NCBI RefSeq assembly: GCF_019740315.1
Contig: NZ_JAHXZR010000002.1
Span: 560,001-624,000, forward strand
DNA: 64,000 bases
Direction of reading: 5' to 3'
Source of the DNA: Oceanobacter mangrovi
Lineage (GTDB): Bacteria > Pseudomonadota > Gammaproteobacteria > Pseudomonadales > Oceanobacteraceae
The position numbers were made by a program, and so were the translations under genes. The notes beneath the pieces are model-generated. The model was not told the DNA's origin, did not search any database, and worked only from the letters and a program-made list of their open reading frames with translations. This document shows, piece after piece, positions 16,045 through 25,262 of this stretch. Each line of letters begins with the position of its first letter. Position 1 is the stretch's first letter.

Positions 16045-17160
16045 CTAGCCCAATCGGTGGCGAAACATCCAGGCTGCCAGTGGCAGGGTAAATGCCGCCA
16101 TGATCAGCAGTGGGATGAAGTCGTGGGCGATATCCGCAAAAACAGCCCCTTCCATATAGATCCGCCGGATCAGCTCAATACCAAAACGCAGTGGGTTGGC
16201 CCAGGTGCTCAGCTGGAGAATTTCCGGCATGTTGTCGATCGGGGTGATCAGCCCGGACAACAACATCAGCGGCAAAATAATCAGAAAGGTGTACAGCATG
16301 GCCTGCTGCATGGTCAGGGATATCGCTGAAATCGTCAGGCCAATACCAACGCCGGCACCGGTGAAAGCCAGTAACGCCAGATACATCAGCCAGAGTTCGC
16401 CGCGGAACGGAATACCAAACCAGAACAGGCTTATCAGCAACACCAAAGTCGACTGCACCAGCCCCACCATAATCGCCGGAATCGCCTTGCCTGCCAGGAT
16501 CTGCATCGGAGCCAGTGGCGTTACCAATAGCTGATCGAAGGTACCTTGTTCGCGTTCACGGGCGACCGACAAGGCCGCCAACATCAGCGTCTGAATAATG
16601 CTCAGGGTCGCCACCATGGCGGTCATCATGCTCCAGCGTGACTCGACATTGGGGTTGTACCAGGCCCTGCGGGTGATCTGGATAGCGGCATTACTGAGCT
16701 GCTGTTGCTGGTTAAAGCTGGTAATCACCCGGTTCATGTGCAGCAGTGCACTGCTGGCGGTGGCGGAGTTGCGGCCATCAACAATGACCTGCACAGGCGC
16801 AGGTTCGCCAGACTGTAGCTTATCGGCGAAGTCAGCCGGAATACTCAGTACCAGCATGGCGTCCAGCCGGTCCACCGCTTGTGGGATCTGTTGCGGTGAG
16901 GTGAGGGTGACGTTGCGTTCGAACACGCCGCTGCCATCCAGTCGATTCAACAGTTTTGCCGATGCTTCGCTGTGGCTTTGATCCAAAACGGCGTAATAAA
17001 TATGGTTGAGATCGTAAGTCGCGGCGTAGCCAAACAGCATTGACTGCACCAGTACCGGCGCAACCAACACCACGCGGCTGGACGGATCCTTGAACAGCGC
17101 CAGCAGCTCCTTGCGACACAACACCAGAATCTGGTGCAAATAAGCGATCAGCTCAGTCAT
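16045..17160 (-). CDS. ybhR: ABC-2 type exporter permease, YbhR-like
   Basis: A 371-residue inner-membrane protein with the ABC-2 permease layout: one N-terminal membrane helix (about 22-43), a large periplasmic domain (NRLDGSGVFERNV ... VIVDGRNSATASS), then five helices from about residue 175. The block REREQGTFDQLLVTPL is the family's cytoplasmic coupling segment. It is the last gene of a four-gene minus-strand unit in the same order as E. coli ybhG-ybhF-ybhS-ybhR. It pairs with the neighbouring permease to form the membrane part of an ABC exporter. In E. coli this exporter has been linked to drug and cation export. Confidence 0.85.
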   Translation of the reverse strand: MTELIAYLHQILVLCRKELLALFKDPSSRVVLVAPVLVQSMLFGYAATYDLNHIYYAVLDQSHSEASAKLLNRLDGSGVFERNVTLTSPQQIPQAVDRLDAMLVLSIPADFADKLQSGEPAPVQVIVDGRNSATASSALLHMNRVITSFNQQQQLSNAAIQITRRAWYNPNVESRWSMMTAMVATLSIIQTLMLAALSVAREREQGTFDQLLVTPLAPMQILAGKAIPAIMVGLVQSTLVLLISLFWFGIPFRGELWLMYLALLAFTGAGVGIGLTISAISLTMQQAMLYTFLIILPLMLLSGLITPIDNMPEILQLSTWANPLRFGIELIRRIYMEGAVFADIAHDFIPLLIMAAFTLPLAAWMFRHRLG

Positions 17161-17172
17161 AACCGGTTCCGT

Positions 17173-18342
17173 CTAGTCGAGCGATTTGGGTAACAGGCGC
17201 CTGGCAACCAGCGTCAGCAGAACAATATAAATCACCAGAATGCCGCACTCCTGCCAGAACATCTGCCAGTCGGTACCGGCCAGAAACAGGGTTTTCAGCA
17301 AGCTGACAAAGTGAGTCGCCGGTAGTATCTGGCTGACGGCCTGAACCACCACCGGCACGTTGTGCAGGTCGAAGACAAAGCCAGATAACATCAAGGCTGG
17401 CAGAAAGCTGATGATTAACGACATCTGGCTGGCTAGAAACTGGTTGCGGGTGCGGGCGGAGATCACCAGCCCCAGCAGCAGGGCAACCCACAGATACAGC
17501 AGCGAGGCGATCACAATCAGGCTGATGGAACCGCGAATCGGCACTTCAAACAGATAACGGGCCGCCATCATGCACATAAACACATCAAATACGCCGATCA
17601 GGGCGTAGGGAATTAGCTTGGCAATGATGATCTCCAGCGGCCGAACGGGCGTTACAAACAGCGACTCCAGTGTGCCGCGTTCCCATTCGCGGGCAATAAG
17701 TAAGGCGGTCAGAAAGGCACCGATCAGGGTGACTACCATCACAATCAGACCGGGCACCACAAACCAGTGGCTGTTGGCGGCTTCGTTGTACCACATGCGC
17801 GACACCACCATAACACCCGTTTCAGCATTGCCCTGGCCGTTGCGGTCGGCCTGATGCAAGCCGTAGGACTGAATCGCACCAGAAATAAAATTCTCCATGC
17901 TGTTTGCGGTGGTGGTGTCGATGCCATTGGTCAGCAGCTGGATCTGGGCTTTGCCGTCATTCAGCTGCCGCGAGAAATCCTGCGGAATACGCACGATGGC
18001 TTTTACCTCGCTGGCCCGCATCAGGGCTTCTGCCTGCTGAATATGATTGACCCGCACAGGCTCCAGATAAGTACTGCCTGCCAGTCCGGCGATAACGTTT
18101 TCCACCACCGGGGAATGATCTTCGACCACCACGGCGATGCGGGTGTTTTTGACATCAAATGAAATGCCGTAACCAAACAGCAGAATCAGAATCGCGGGCA
18201 ACAGGATGCCAACCATCAGATTGCTTTTGTCACGCCAGAGCTGGCGGGATTCCTTCTTGGTCAATGCCCACAGACGCCTGCGGAAGGGGCTGGATGATCG
18301 GATCGTTGATTGGGGCTTGGTAGCGTTGCTGGCTGCGGTCAT
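17173..18342 (-). CDS. ybhS: ABC-2 type exporter permease, YbhS-like
   Basis: A 389-residue permease with the same topology as the next gene: a first helix around residues 42-62, a periplasmic domain carrying SHWFVVPGLIVMVV at its membrane re-entry, and the coupling segment REWERGTLESLFVTPV. Its ATG overlaps the stop of the ATPase gene by 4 bases and it is followed after 12 bases by the second permease. It would form a heterodimeric channel with that permease. The homology between the two permeases shows an old duplication common to the family. Confidence 0.86.
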   Translation of the reverse strand: MTAASNATKPQSTIRSSSPFRRRLWALTKKESRQLWRDKSNLMVGILLPAILILLFGYGISFDVKNTRIAVVVEDHSPVVENVIAGLAGSTYLEPVRVNHIQQAEALMRASEVKAIVRIPQDFSRQLNDGKAQIQLLTNGIDTTTANSMENFISGAIQSYGLHQADRNGQGNAETGVMVVSRMWYNEAANSHWFVVPGLIVMVVTLIGAFLTALLIAREWERGTLESLFVTPVRPLEIIIAKLIPYALIGVFDVFMCMMAARYLFEVPIRGSISLIVIASLLYLWVALLLGLVISARTRNQFLASQMSLIISFLPALMLSGFVFDLHNVPVVVQAVSQILPATHFVSLLKTLFLAGTDWQMFWQECGILVIYIVLLTLVARRLLPKSLD

Positions 18343-20165
18343 GTGCTGGCTTCCTGCGGTTGAGAAGCCCGGTTGCGGGATTCTTGCTGCGCCAGACGGT
18401 CACGATTCATCTCGACGATGGCGATAAAGGCATCATTCATGTTGCTGTTGTAGCCATCACCGGCCAGTTCGCGAACCTCCCGTGGCGTTCCAAGTGCCAA
18501 CAGCTTGCCTGCATCCTGAATGGCGATGCGATCGCAGTATTCAGCTTCTTCCATGAAATGGGTGGTGATGATGATGGTCACACCTTGCTGCGCCAGACTG
18601 GTGATGGTGCGCCAGAAATCGCGCCGGGCCAGAGGGTCGATGCCACTGGTCGGTTCGTCCAGAAACAGAATATCTGGCTGGTGTAACAGGCCGGTCGCCA
18701 TCGCCAGTCGTTGTTTGTAACCGGCGGGCAGCTTGCCACTGCTGGCTTTGGGATCAAGCTGGAATTGCTCAAGGGTGTGCTGAATACGCTGGCGCAAGTG
18801 CTTGCCACGCAGACCGTAGGCGCCACCAAAAAACTCCAGGTTTTCCAGTACGGTCAGATTGGAATAGAGAGCGAACTTTTGCGATACATAACCGATCCGG
18901 CCACGGGCCTTGGCGCGGGCAGTCAGCAAGTTAACTCCAGCAACTTCCAGAAACCCGCTGGACGCTGGCAGCAGCCCACAAAGCATTCGGAAGGTGGTGG
19001 TTTTACCAGCGCCATTCGGCCCCAGCAGTCCAAATATTTCGCCACGCTGGACGCTGAAAGAAGTACTGGCAACGGCGGTGAAGTCGCCAAAAGTTCGAAC
19101 CAGGTTGCGGACTTCAATCGCCGGTTTGTGGGTGTCGTCCTGTTTGATTACCTGAAAATCTGGCGCTGGCGTCGTGGGCCCGGTTGTTGGTGCGGGATTC
19201 TGGTTGACGCTTTTCTGGCTGGCAGAGCCGTCACTGTGTTCACGCAGCAACATCATAAAGGCGTCTTCCAGTTCAGTCGGGCGCTCGCTGACTGGTAACG
19301 GCTGATAGAGCTGGTCAAGCTGGCGGCTATCAGCGTCAGGGTAGTGACTGAATCGCACGGCACCGCCTGCCGGAACTGCGTCGATAATCAGCTCGCGAGC
19401 ATCCAGCAAACGCGCCTGCACATTGCGGGCCGGTGTCTCAGCAGGGGGCTCCATGGTTAACGTCAGGCCGTCAGCGCGGTGGCGCAGTTCATCCGGGGAA
19501 CCGCTGGCGAGCGTCTTGCCGTGATGCATCACATAGACTTGCTGGCAGCGCTCAGCCTCATCCATGTAAGCCGTACTGACGATCACGCTGAGCTGTTCGT
19601 CGTGCACCAGTTGCTGGATGATTTTCCACAACTCCCGTCGAGACAAGGGGTCAACCCCCACACTGGGTTCATCCAGTAACAGCAGGTCGGGAGAGCGGAC
19701 CAGCGTACAAGCCAGTCCCAGTTTCTGTTTCATGCCGCCAGATAACTTGCCGGCCGGGCGGTCGGTGAAGCGGGCCAGGTCAGTCAGCTGGAGTAAACGC
19801 TCGAAACGTTGCTGGCGCCGCTGCAGCGGCACATTGTGCAGGTCGGCATACAGGGTGAGGTTTTCTTGCACACTTAAATCTTCATATAAACCAAAGCGTT
19901 GCGGCATATAGCTAATGCGATCTTGCACGGACTGAGGGTCCAGACTGATATCCGTATCCAGCACGGTCAGAGTGCCTTCAGTCGGCTTCAACAAGCCGGC
20001 GATCATGCGCATCAGGGTGGTTTTGCCCGCGCCGTCAGGGCCAACCAGTGCGGTCAGCTGGCCTGCTTTTACGGTCAGGGTGAGCTCATCAACGGCGTTA
20101 AAAGGCACGCCGCTGGCATCGATAAACTGTTTTGACAGCCTGTTGGCTGCAACCAGAATGCTCAT
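18339..20165 (-). CDS. ybhF: Tandem ATP-binding subunit of ABC exporter, YbhF-like
   Basis: A 608-residue protein with two complete ABC ATPase domains in one chain. The first has Walker A GPDGAGKTT (about residue 43), signature KLSGGMKQKLGLA and Walker B LLLLDEPSVGVDP. The second has Walker A GPNGAGKTT (about residue 382), signature-like SGKLPAGYKQRLA and Walker B ILFLDEPTSGIDP. The second signature reads PAGYKQ rather than SGGxxQ, an asymmetry known in this family. It powers the YbhSR channel. It is translationally coupled to ybhS and follows ybhG by 6 bases. Confidence 0.9.
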   Translation of the reverse strand: MSILVAANRLSKQFIDASGVPFNAVDELTLTVKAGQLTALVGPDGAGKTTLMRMIAGLLKPTEGTLTVLDTDISLDPQSVQDRISYMPQRFGLYEDLSVQENLTLYADLHNVPLQRRQQRFERLLQLTDLARFTDRPAGKLSGGMKQKLGLACTLVRSPDLLLLDEPSVGVDPLSRRELWKIIQQLVHDEQLSVIVSTAYMDEAERCQQVYVMHHGKTLASGSPDELRHRADGLTLTMEPPAETPARNVQARLLDARELIIDAVPAGGAVRFSHYPDADSRQLDQLYQPLPVSERPTELEDAFMMLLREHSDGSASQKSVNQNPAPTTGPTTPAPDFQVIKQDDTHKPAIEVRNLVRTFGDFTAVASTSFSVQRGEIFGLLGPNGAGKTTTFRMLCGLLPASSGFLEVAGVNLLTARAKARGRIGYVSQKFALYSNLTVLENLEFFGGAYGLRGKHLRQRIQHTLEQFQLDPKASSGKLPAGYKQRLAMATGLLHQPDILFLDEPTSGIDPLARRDFWRTITSLAQQGVTIIITTHFMEEAEYCDRIAIQDAGKLLALGTPREVRELAGDGYNSNMNDAFIAIVEMNRDRLAQQESRNRASQPQEAST

Positions 20166-20171
20166 GCTGAA

Positions 20172-21167
20172 TTACTGATTCAGAGCGATGTTGACGGTTA
20201 CTGGCTGGCCCAGTTTCAGCTGGCCTTGAGGGTCGTCGAAGCGGATACGCACTTCGTAGACCAGGCTGGTGCGCAGCTCTTCGGTCTGGATTGCCTTGGG
20301 TGTGAATTCAGCCGAGGATGAAATGTAGCTCAGGCTGCCGGTTATTGGTTTGTCTGGCTGGCTGTCACTACTGATACTGGCCTTCATGCCTTCATGAATT
20401 CGCCCCAGACGGGTTTCGTTAACGTAAACGCGAATCCATTTGGGATTGGTCAGTGCCAGTGTGAAAACCGGCCGAGAGGGCGACGCCATATCGCCGACTT
20501 CCAGCAAACGCGAACGGATGTTGGCGTCGGCAGGGGCAATCAGCTGGCCTCTTTGAATCTGCAATTGCAGTAACTGCAGGTTCGCCTGCAATACCTGTAA
20601 CTGGGCTTCGGCGGCGGCGATGTCTTCGGCGCGGGCACCGGCCAGCAGCAGCTCAAGTGCCTGCTGGCTCTGATTGGCCTGGGCTTCGGCAATCAACAGC
20701 GCACTGTGAGCCTTGTCGACATCAGACTGACTGACGCTGGTACCTTTGGACGCCTTGAATATGTCTTGCAGACGCTGGTAATCACGGCTGGATTGTTGAG
20801 CCTGGGTTTTGGCGGCGGTCAGTTGGCTGCGGGCCTGGGCGATTTCCTGTGGGCGGGCACCATTCTGCAGTTTCAGCAGGCCTTGTTGGGCGGCTTCGAT
20901 ACGGGCAGTGACTTCCTGAGCCTGCAATTCCAGTGGCTGGGTGTCCAGCACAGCAACTACATCTCCCTGATGAAGCTGATCACCTTCTTCTGCCAGCATC
21001 TGGGTGATGCGTCCGGAACCTTCGAAGGAGAGTGATACCTGGCGCACATCGACGTTGCCGTACAGGGTCAGTTGATCAGGGTCCTGCTGGGGGCGGGTTT
21101 GCTGGTAAAGCAGGTAACCAATCAAAGCGGCAGCCAATAGAACAATTATAATCAATGGCTTTTTCAT
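20172..21167 (-). CDS. ybhG: HlyD-family adaptor of ABC exporter, YbhG-like
   Basis: A 331-residue periplasmic adaptor starting at the ATG at 21167 behind GGAGCATCTG. A signal anchor (MKKPLIIIVLLAAALIGYLL) is followed by LTLYGNVDVRQVSLSF, a block shared with E. coli YbhG. The two lipoyl halves (HQGDVVAVLDTQPL and LIAPADANIRSRL) flank a long Ala/Gln-rich coiled-coil hairpin (about 75-205), and AEFTPKAIQTEELRTSLVYEV ends the barrel domain. It connects the YbhSR permease to an outer-membrane channel. As the first gene of the exporter operon it faces the cecR-like regulator across a palindrome. Confidence 0.87.
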   Translation of the reverse strand: MKKPLIIIVLLAAALIGYLLYQQTRPQQDPDQLTLYGNVDVRQVSLSFEGSGRITQMLAEEGDQLHQGDVVAVLDTQPLELQAQEVTARIEAAQQGLLKLQNGARPQEIAQARSQLTAAKTQAQQSSRDYQRLQDIFKASKGTSVSQSDVDKAHSALLIAEAQANQSQQALELLLAGARAEDIAAAEAQLQVLQANLQLLQLQIQRGQLIAPADANIRSRLLEVGDMASPSRPVFTLALTNPKWIRVYVNETRLGRIHEGMKASISSDSQPDKPITGSLSYISSSAEFTPKAIQTEELRTSLVYEVRIRFDDPQGQLKLGQPVTVNIALNQ

Positions 21168-21196
21168 CAGATGCTCCATGCACGATCTGCTGGCAT

Positions 21197-21219
21197 TAGT
21201 TTAAATTCGATTTAAACTA
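21197..21219. promoter_or_regulatory. Palindromic operator between ybhG and cecR
   Basis: Perfect 10-bp arms TAGTTTAAAT and ATTTAAACTA around TCG, in the 98-bp gap between divergent ybhG and cecR starts, 30 bases from ybhG. The symmetry and position fit a TetR-type dimer site controlling both genes. Confidence 0.75.
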
Positions 21220-21265
21220 AAAAAAATCCAGATTGGAATGGCTGTGTTGGTAAAAGCACAAAAAT

Positions 21266-21940
21266 ATGATTGATTCGAATGACAAAACCAATTCACCCGC
21301 AGAATCCGGCCGCGGACGCTCGCGCTCGGATGGCGATCAGACTCGCCAGCGAATATTACAGGCGGCGGGGGACTTGTTCGGCAAGCAGGGGTTCTCGGCG
21401 ACCACCAATAAATCCGTCGCGGAATCTGCCGGGGTGGATCTGGCATCCATCAATTACCATTTTGGTAGCCGTAACGGTTTGTATCAGGCGGTGCTGGTTG
21501 AGGCCCATCGCAGCATTGTTTCACTGGATTTTTTGCAGCAACTACAACAGAGCCCGGCTTCGCCTGAACAAAAGCTGGCCGGGCTGGTACGTTTTCTGGC
21601 AAGGGTGGTAACCGCTCGGCAAAGCTGGAATGTCCGGGTGCTGGTGCGTGAGATCCTGGTTCCCAGTATTGATTTACGAGCCCTGGTGGATGCTGAAATC
21701 ACTCCGAAGATCGTCATTGTCCGACAGCTGCTGGCCGCTATTGCCGGGCTTGATGTTAATGACCCACGATTGGCAACCGCCATGATCCAGCTGGCCGGGC
21801 CGTGCCTGATGCTGCTGGTCGTCGACGAGCGATTGCCACTTCCTGTTGGTGAGGTTCGACAGCAACCGCCAGAACAGGTGGCGGAGCAAATGCTGTGTTT
21901 TTTGATCGCCGGGCTGAAGGGGCTGGCCAGTACCGCTTGA
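21266..21940 (+). CDS. cecR: TetR-family regulator, CecR-like
   Basis: A 224-residue protein. The N-terminal TetR helix-turn-helix (about 25-75) includes RQRILQAAGDLFGKQGFSAT, VAESAGVDLASINYHFGSRN and LYQAVL. The C-terminal ligand domain (about 95-215) resembles that of CecR (YbiH), with WNVRVLVREILVPS as a recognisable block. In E. coli CecR is the first gene of the ybhGFSR operon and controls export genes linked to chloramphenicol and cefoperazone sensitivity. Here it is divergent, and probably represses both ybhG and itself through the palindrome at 21197-21219. Arg/Ser-rich residues precede the DNA-binding domain. Confidence 0.8.
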   Translation: MIDSNDKTNSPAESGRGRSRSDGDQTRQRILQAAGDLFGKQGFSATTNKSVAESAGVDLASINYHFGSRNGLYQAVLVEAHRSIVSLDFLQQLQQSPASPEQKLAGLVRFLARVVTARQSWNVRVLVREILVPSIDLRALVDAEITPKIVIVRQLLAAIAGLDVNDPRLATAMIQLAGPCLMLLVVDERLPLPVGEVRQQPPEQVAEQMLCFLIAGLKGLASTA

Positions 21941-22096
21941 TCGGCTACGACCCTGGTAGTCGGGCAATAAACTCCGGGCCGCCAAAGTTCATTTTTCTAT
22001 CTGGTAAAACTCTTTCTCATCTCCTGAGGCCGTAGCAGGCATAAAAGGGTCCATTTTCGGCAAGACTGGGCCGGGTCTGCCGCGTAGCGTGTTCAA

Positions 22097-22115
22097 CAAC
22101 CTGTTCAGCAGGTTG
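22097..22115. repeat. Short inverted repeat upstream of fdhA
   Basis: CAACCTG and CAGGTTG around TTCAG, 42 bases before the fdhA start. It could be a regulator site or an mRNA leader hairpin. The rest of the 216-base gap shows nothing distinctive. Confidence 0.35.
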
Positions 22116-22156
22116 CCTCCTAATGCAATAAAAACAAGATTCTGGAGATACAAGCT

Positions 22157-23350
22157 ATGAGCAACACCAATCGCGGCGTGGTCTATAAGGGCCCGGGCGA
22201 AGTCGCTGTCGAATCCATTGCCTTTCCTGAACTGAGTCTGGGTGATCGCAAATGCGAACACGGCGTGCTCCTCAAGGTAATTACTACCAACATCTGTGGT
22301 TCCGACCAGCACATGGTTCGTGGCCGTACCACTGCGCCATCTGGTCTGGTTCTCGGTCATGAAATTACCGGTCAGATCATCGAGTGTGGCCGCGACGTTG
22401 AATTCCTCAAAGTCGGCGACTTCGTTTCTGTGCCGTTCAACATCGCCTGCGGCCGCTGTCGTAATTGTAAGGAAGGCAAAACCGGTATTTGTCTGAATGT
22501 GAACCCGTCACGTCCGGGTGCTGCTTATGGCTACGTTGACATGGGCGGCTGGGTTGGCGGTCAGACTGAATACGTGATGGTGCCTTACGCAGACTTTAAC
22601 CTGCTGAAGTTCCCGGACAAGGATCAGGCGCTGGAAAAAATCCGTGACCTGACGCTGCTGTCTGACATCCTGCCAACCGGTTTCCATGGTTGTGTGACGG
22701 CCGGTGTTGGCCCGGGCTCTACCGTATATATTGCTGGTGCTGGTCCGGTCGGTTTGGCCGCTGCGGCTTCTGCACAGCTGCTCGGCGCTGCCTGTGTGAT
22801 TGTTGGTGACATGATCGACGACCGCCTGGCGCAGGCACGCAGTTTTGGTTGTGAAACCATTAACCTCAAAGAAGAGGGTTCAATGGAAGACAAGCTGGAG
22901 CAAATTCTGGGCGAACGTGAAGTCGACTGCTTCGTTGACTGTGTTGGTTTTGAGGCTCACGCCTGTGGCTGTAATTCCCATGTAGAAGCACCGGCGACGG
23001 TACTGAACTCGGCGATGTCTATCACCCGTGCGGGCGGCCAGATTGGTATTCCAGGCTTGTACGTTACGGAAGACCCTGGCGCAGTTGATGACGCCGCCAA
23101 ACAGGGTGCGCTGAGCATGCGTTTTGGTCTGGGTTGGGCCAAGTCTCACTCTTTCCATACCGGCCAGTGCCCGGTCATGAAATATCACCGCCCACTGATG
23201 CAGGCGATCCTGTTCGACAAGATCAAAATCGCCGATGCCGTCAACGTACAGGTGATCGGCCTTGATGATGCGCCGGCTGGCTACGCCGATTTTGACGGTG
23301 GTGCGGCGAAGAAATTTGTTATCGACCCACACGGCAGCGTGCCTGCCTGA
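22157..23350 (+). CDS. fdhA: Glutathione-independent formaldehyde dehydrogenase
   Basis: A 397-residue zinc-dependent medium-chain dehydrogenase, essentially the length of the Pseudomonas putida enzyme. Catalytic zinc ligands are Cys47 (NICGSDQHMV) and His68-Glu69 (LVLGHEITG). The structural zinc loop is Cys98, Cys101, Cys104 and Cys112 (ACGRCRNCKEGKTGIC). The Rossmann motif is IAGAGPVGLAAAASAQLLG, and the later insert ACGCNSHVEAPATVLN is characteristic of this subfamily. It oxidises formaldehyde to formate with tightly bound NAD in the cytoplasm. It has its own leader and ends at a hairpin. Confidence 0.93.
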   Translation: MSNTNRGVVYKGPGEVAVESIAFPELSLGDRKCEHGVLLKVITTNICGSDQHMVRGRTTAPSGLVLGHEITGQIIECGRDVEFLKVGDFVSVPFNIACGRCRNCKEGKTGICLNVNPSRPGAAYGYVDMGGWVGGQTEYVMVPYADFNLLKFPDKDQALEKIRDLTLLSDILPTGFHGCVTAGVGPGSTVYIAGAGPVGLAAAASAQLLGAACVIVGDMIDDRLAQARSFGCETINLKEEGSMEDKLEQILGEREVDCFVDCVGFEAHACGCNSHVEAPATVLNSAMSITRAGGQIGIPGLYVTEDPGAVDDAAKQGALSMRFGLGWAKSHSFHTGQCPVMKYHRPLMQAILFDKIKIADAVNVQVIGLDDAPAGYADFDGGAAKKFVIDPHGSVPA

Positions 23351-23363
23351 CGCGCTCTGACCA

Positions 23364-23395
23364 ATCAACCTGGCGGGCTTTCCCGCCTGGTTGAT
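23364..23395 (+). terminator. Hairpin after fdhA
   Basis: ATCAACCTGGCGGG and CCCGCCTGGTTGAT pair at 13 of 14 positions around CTTT, 14 bases after the fdhA stop. The T-run is missing, so termination strength is uncertain. Confidence 0.6.
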
Positions 23396-23496
23396 ACCAT
23401 TCTGTGAAACAGTTGTCGCAACCAAACGCTTACCTCAAGCAAACCAGCAACAATGGTTTATAGTGATGGCGATTTGTAGTCCATTGGAGGCTCAAG

Positions 23497-24249
23497 GTGA
23501 GCCAGACCCGTCATATTATCGATACGCTGAAAAAGCTGCTGCGAGCGAATGGCAAGACCTATAAGGATGTTGCCGATTGCCTCGAATTGTCTGAACCCAG
23601 TGTCAAACGGCTGTTTGCTGATCAGGGGTTTACGCTCGATCGGCTCGAAAAAATATGCCTGATGCTCGACATCGAACTGCTGGAGTTGATGCGCTCAACC
23701 GAGCAGCAGCGCCAACACACTTCGCGACTGTCGATGGAGCAGGAGCGGGAACTGGTTGGTGATATCCGGCTGTTACTGGTTGCGCATAGTCTGATGAACA
23801 AGTGGAATTTCGAGCAAATCATCGACACCTACCGCATCGACCAGCATGAAGGCATTCAGCTGCTGGCGCGGCTTGATCGGATGAAAATTATCGAGCTGCT
23901 ACCCGGCAATCGCACCCGTTTGTTGATCGCGCAGGATTTCAGCTGGATTCCGGATGGGCCAATCCAGCGCTTTTTTGAACAACAGATTCAGGCCGAATTT
24001 TTCCAGTCTCGCTTTGCTGGCAAGGGCGAATACCGCCAATTTGTGTCAGGTATGTTGTCCGAAGCGGCCATTCTGGAATTGATCAGCAAGCTGCGCAAGG
24101 TGGTGGCCGAGTTTAACGACCGCCACCAGCAGGATGAAATCCTGCCGTTGGAGCAAAGGTACGGTACCAGTTTGTTGTTGGCGACACGCCCCTGGGAATC
24201 CCGGGTGTTTGCCGATTTCCGCCGTCAGAAAAACACCAAAACCCTGTGA
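23497..24249 (+). CDS. XRE-like helix-turn-helix transcriptional regulator
   Basis: A 250-residue protein starting at a GTG with GGAGG six bases upstream. Residues 5-65 form a lambda-repressor-type HTH (LLRANGKTYKDVADCLELSE, then SVKRLFADQGFTLDRLEKI). The remaining 180 residues are a conserved but uncharacterised C-terminal domain, with FSWIPDGPIQRFFEQQIQAE as a distinctive block. Related proteins are common in gammaproteobacteria as single regulators. It is followed after 10 bases by a DUF4105 gene and may be co-transcribed with it. The target is unknown. Confidence 0.78.
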   Translation: MSQTRHIIDTLKKLLRANGKTYKDVADCLELSEPSVKRLFADQGFTLDRLEKICLMLDIELLELMRSTEQQRQHTSRLSMEQERELVGDIRLLLVAHSLMNKWNFEQIIDTYRIDQHEGIQLLARLDRMKIIELLPGNRTRLLIAQDFSWIPDGPIQRFFEQQIQAEFFQSRFAGKGEYRQFVSGMLSEAAILELISKLRKVVAEFNDRHQQDEILPLEQRYGTSLLLATRPWESRVFADFRRQKNTKTL

Positions 24250-24259
24250 GTCGCCTGAT

Positions 24260-25102
24260 ATGAAGCTGGCATCCAAACGCCGTTGGTTGTTCTGGTTGGG
24301 ATTGCCACTGATTCTGCTGGGCGTAGCTGTCATGTATCTGGCGGGTCTGCAACCGAGCAACGATGGCAACTGGATTCCTGAGCATCGGCGTCCTGCACTT
24401 GTTGAGCTGAACAATAACCATGTTCGAATCGGCGATATGCGCGATTTTCGCTATATCTCAGACGGCCATCCAGCGGGTTTGTCTTATCTCGATGATGAAT
24501 TTGAGATCTCTCAGGCACAGCGTCTGTGGTTCGGGCTGTCGCACTTTGCCGATTACGGCATGGCACACAACCTGGTCAGTTTCGAATTTGATGATGGCCG
24601 GTATCTGGTTATGTCGCTTGAAGCGCGCATGGAGCAGGGCCAGAGTTACAATCCCTTGCTGGGGCTGTTACGCCAATATGAGATGACCTGGGTACTTGGA
24701 ACCGAGCAAGACCTGCTCGGCCTGCGCAGCCATGTGCGGCAGGAGCGCTTGTACCTGTATCCGATGACTTTGCCCCCTGCCCAAGTGCAGCAGTTATTGC
24801 GGATGTTTTTGCAGGATGCTCGCCAACTGGCAGAGCAACCGCGCTTTTATAATACCGTGCTGGATAATTGCCTGAGTCATTTACTGTTGCTGAGTGGTGC
24901 TTTTGATACCTTGGATGTGCTGACCGATTGGCGACTGCTGCTGCCTGGCTACAGTGATGAGGTTGCCTATGAGCTGGGTTATCTCAATCAGACTCAAACG
25001 ATCGAACAAATACGTCAGACAGTACGGGTTAACCCGCTGGTTACGCCAGATGCCGACGACTTCAGTCAGGCGATTCGAAACGGTTGCACGGACTGCGAAT
25101 AA
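24260..25102 (+). CDS. DUF4105-type membrane-anchored periplasmic protein
   Basis: A 280-residue protein from the ATG at 24260; a longer frame overlapping the previous gene exists but starts inside it. A single N-terminal membrane helix (RRWLFWLGLPLILLGVAVMYL) is followed by a periplasmic domain. Blocks such as DMRDFRYISD, FADYGMAHNLVSFEFDDGRYLVMSLEAR and RFYNTVLDNCLSHLL (Cys and His in a cysteine-peptidase-like arrangement) match DUF4105, a family related to NlpC/P60-like hydrolases. The pairing of His in AHN and Cys in DNCLSH suggests a hydrolase. The activity has not been shown from sequence. Confidence 0.7.
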   Translation: MKLASKRRWLFWLGLPLILLGVAVMYLAGLQPSNDGNWIPEHRRPALVELNNNHVRIGDMRDFRYISDGHPAGLSYLDDEFEISQAQRLWFGLSHFADYGMAHNLVSFEFDDGRYLVMSLEARMEQGQSYNPLLGLLRQYEMTWVLGTEQDLLGLRSHVRQERLYLYPMTLPPAQVQQLLRMFLQDARQLAEQPRFYNTVLDNCLSHLLLLSGAFDTLDVLTDWRLLLPGYSDEVAYELGYLNQTQTIEQIRQTVRVNPLVTPDADDFSQAIRNGCTDCE

Positions 25103-25262
25103 CCAGCTGTTTCGACCGCCGACTGTCAAAAGTATCGTCAGCTGATACCCGACGTCTCACCGGATTAACCTTTGCAGAGTCTCCTTTGCGTCGACTGGTA
25201 ACTGACCAATAGTGCGCCCAACGCGGCCATCGCAGCGCCGTGATCAGCAAAGGGACGCCATC

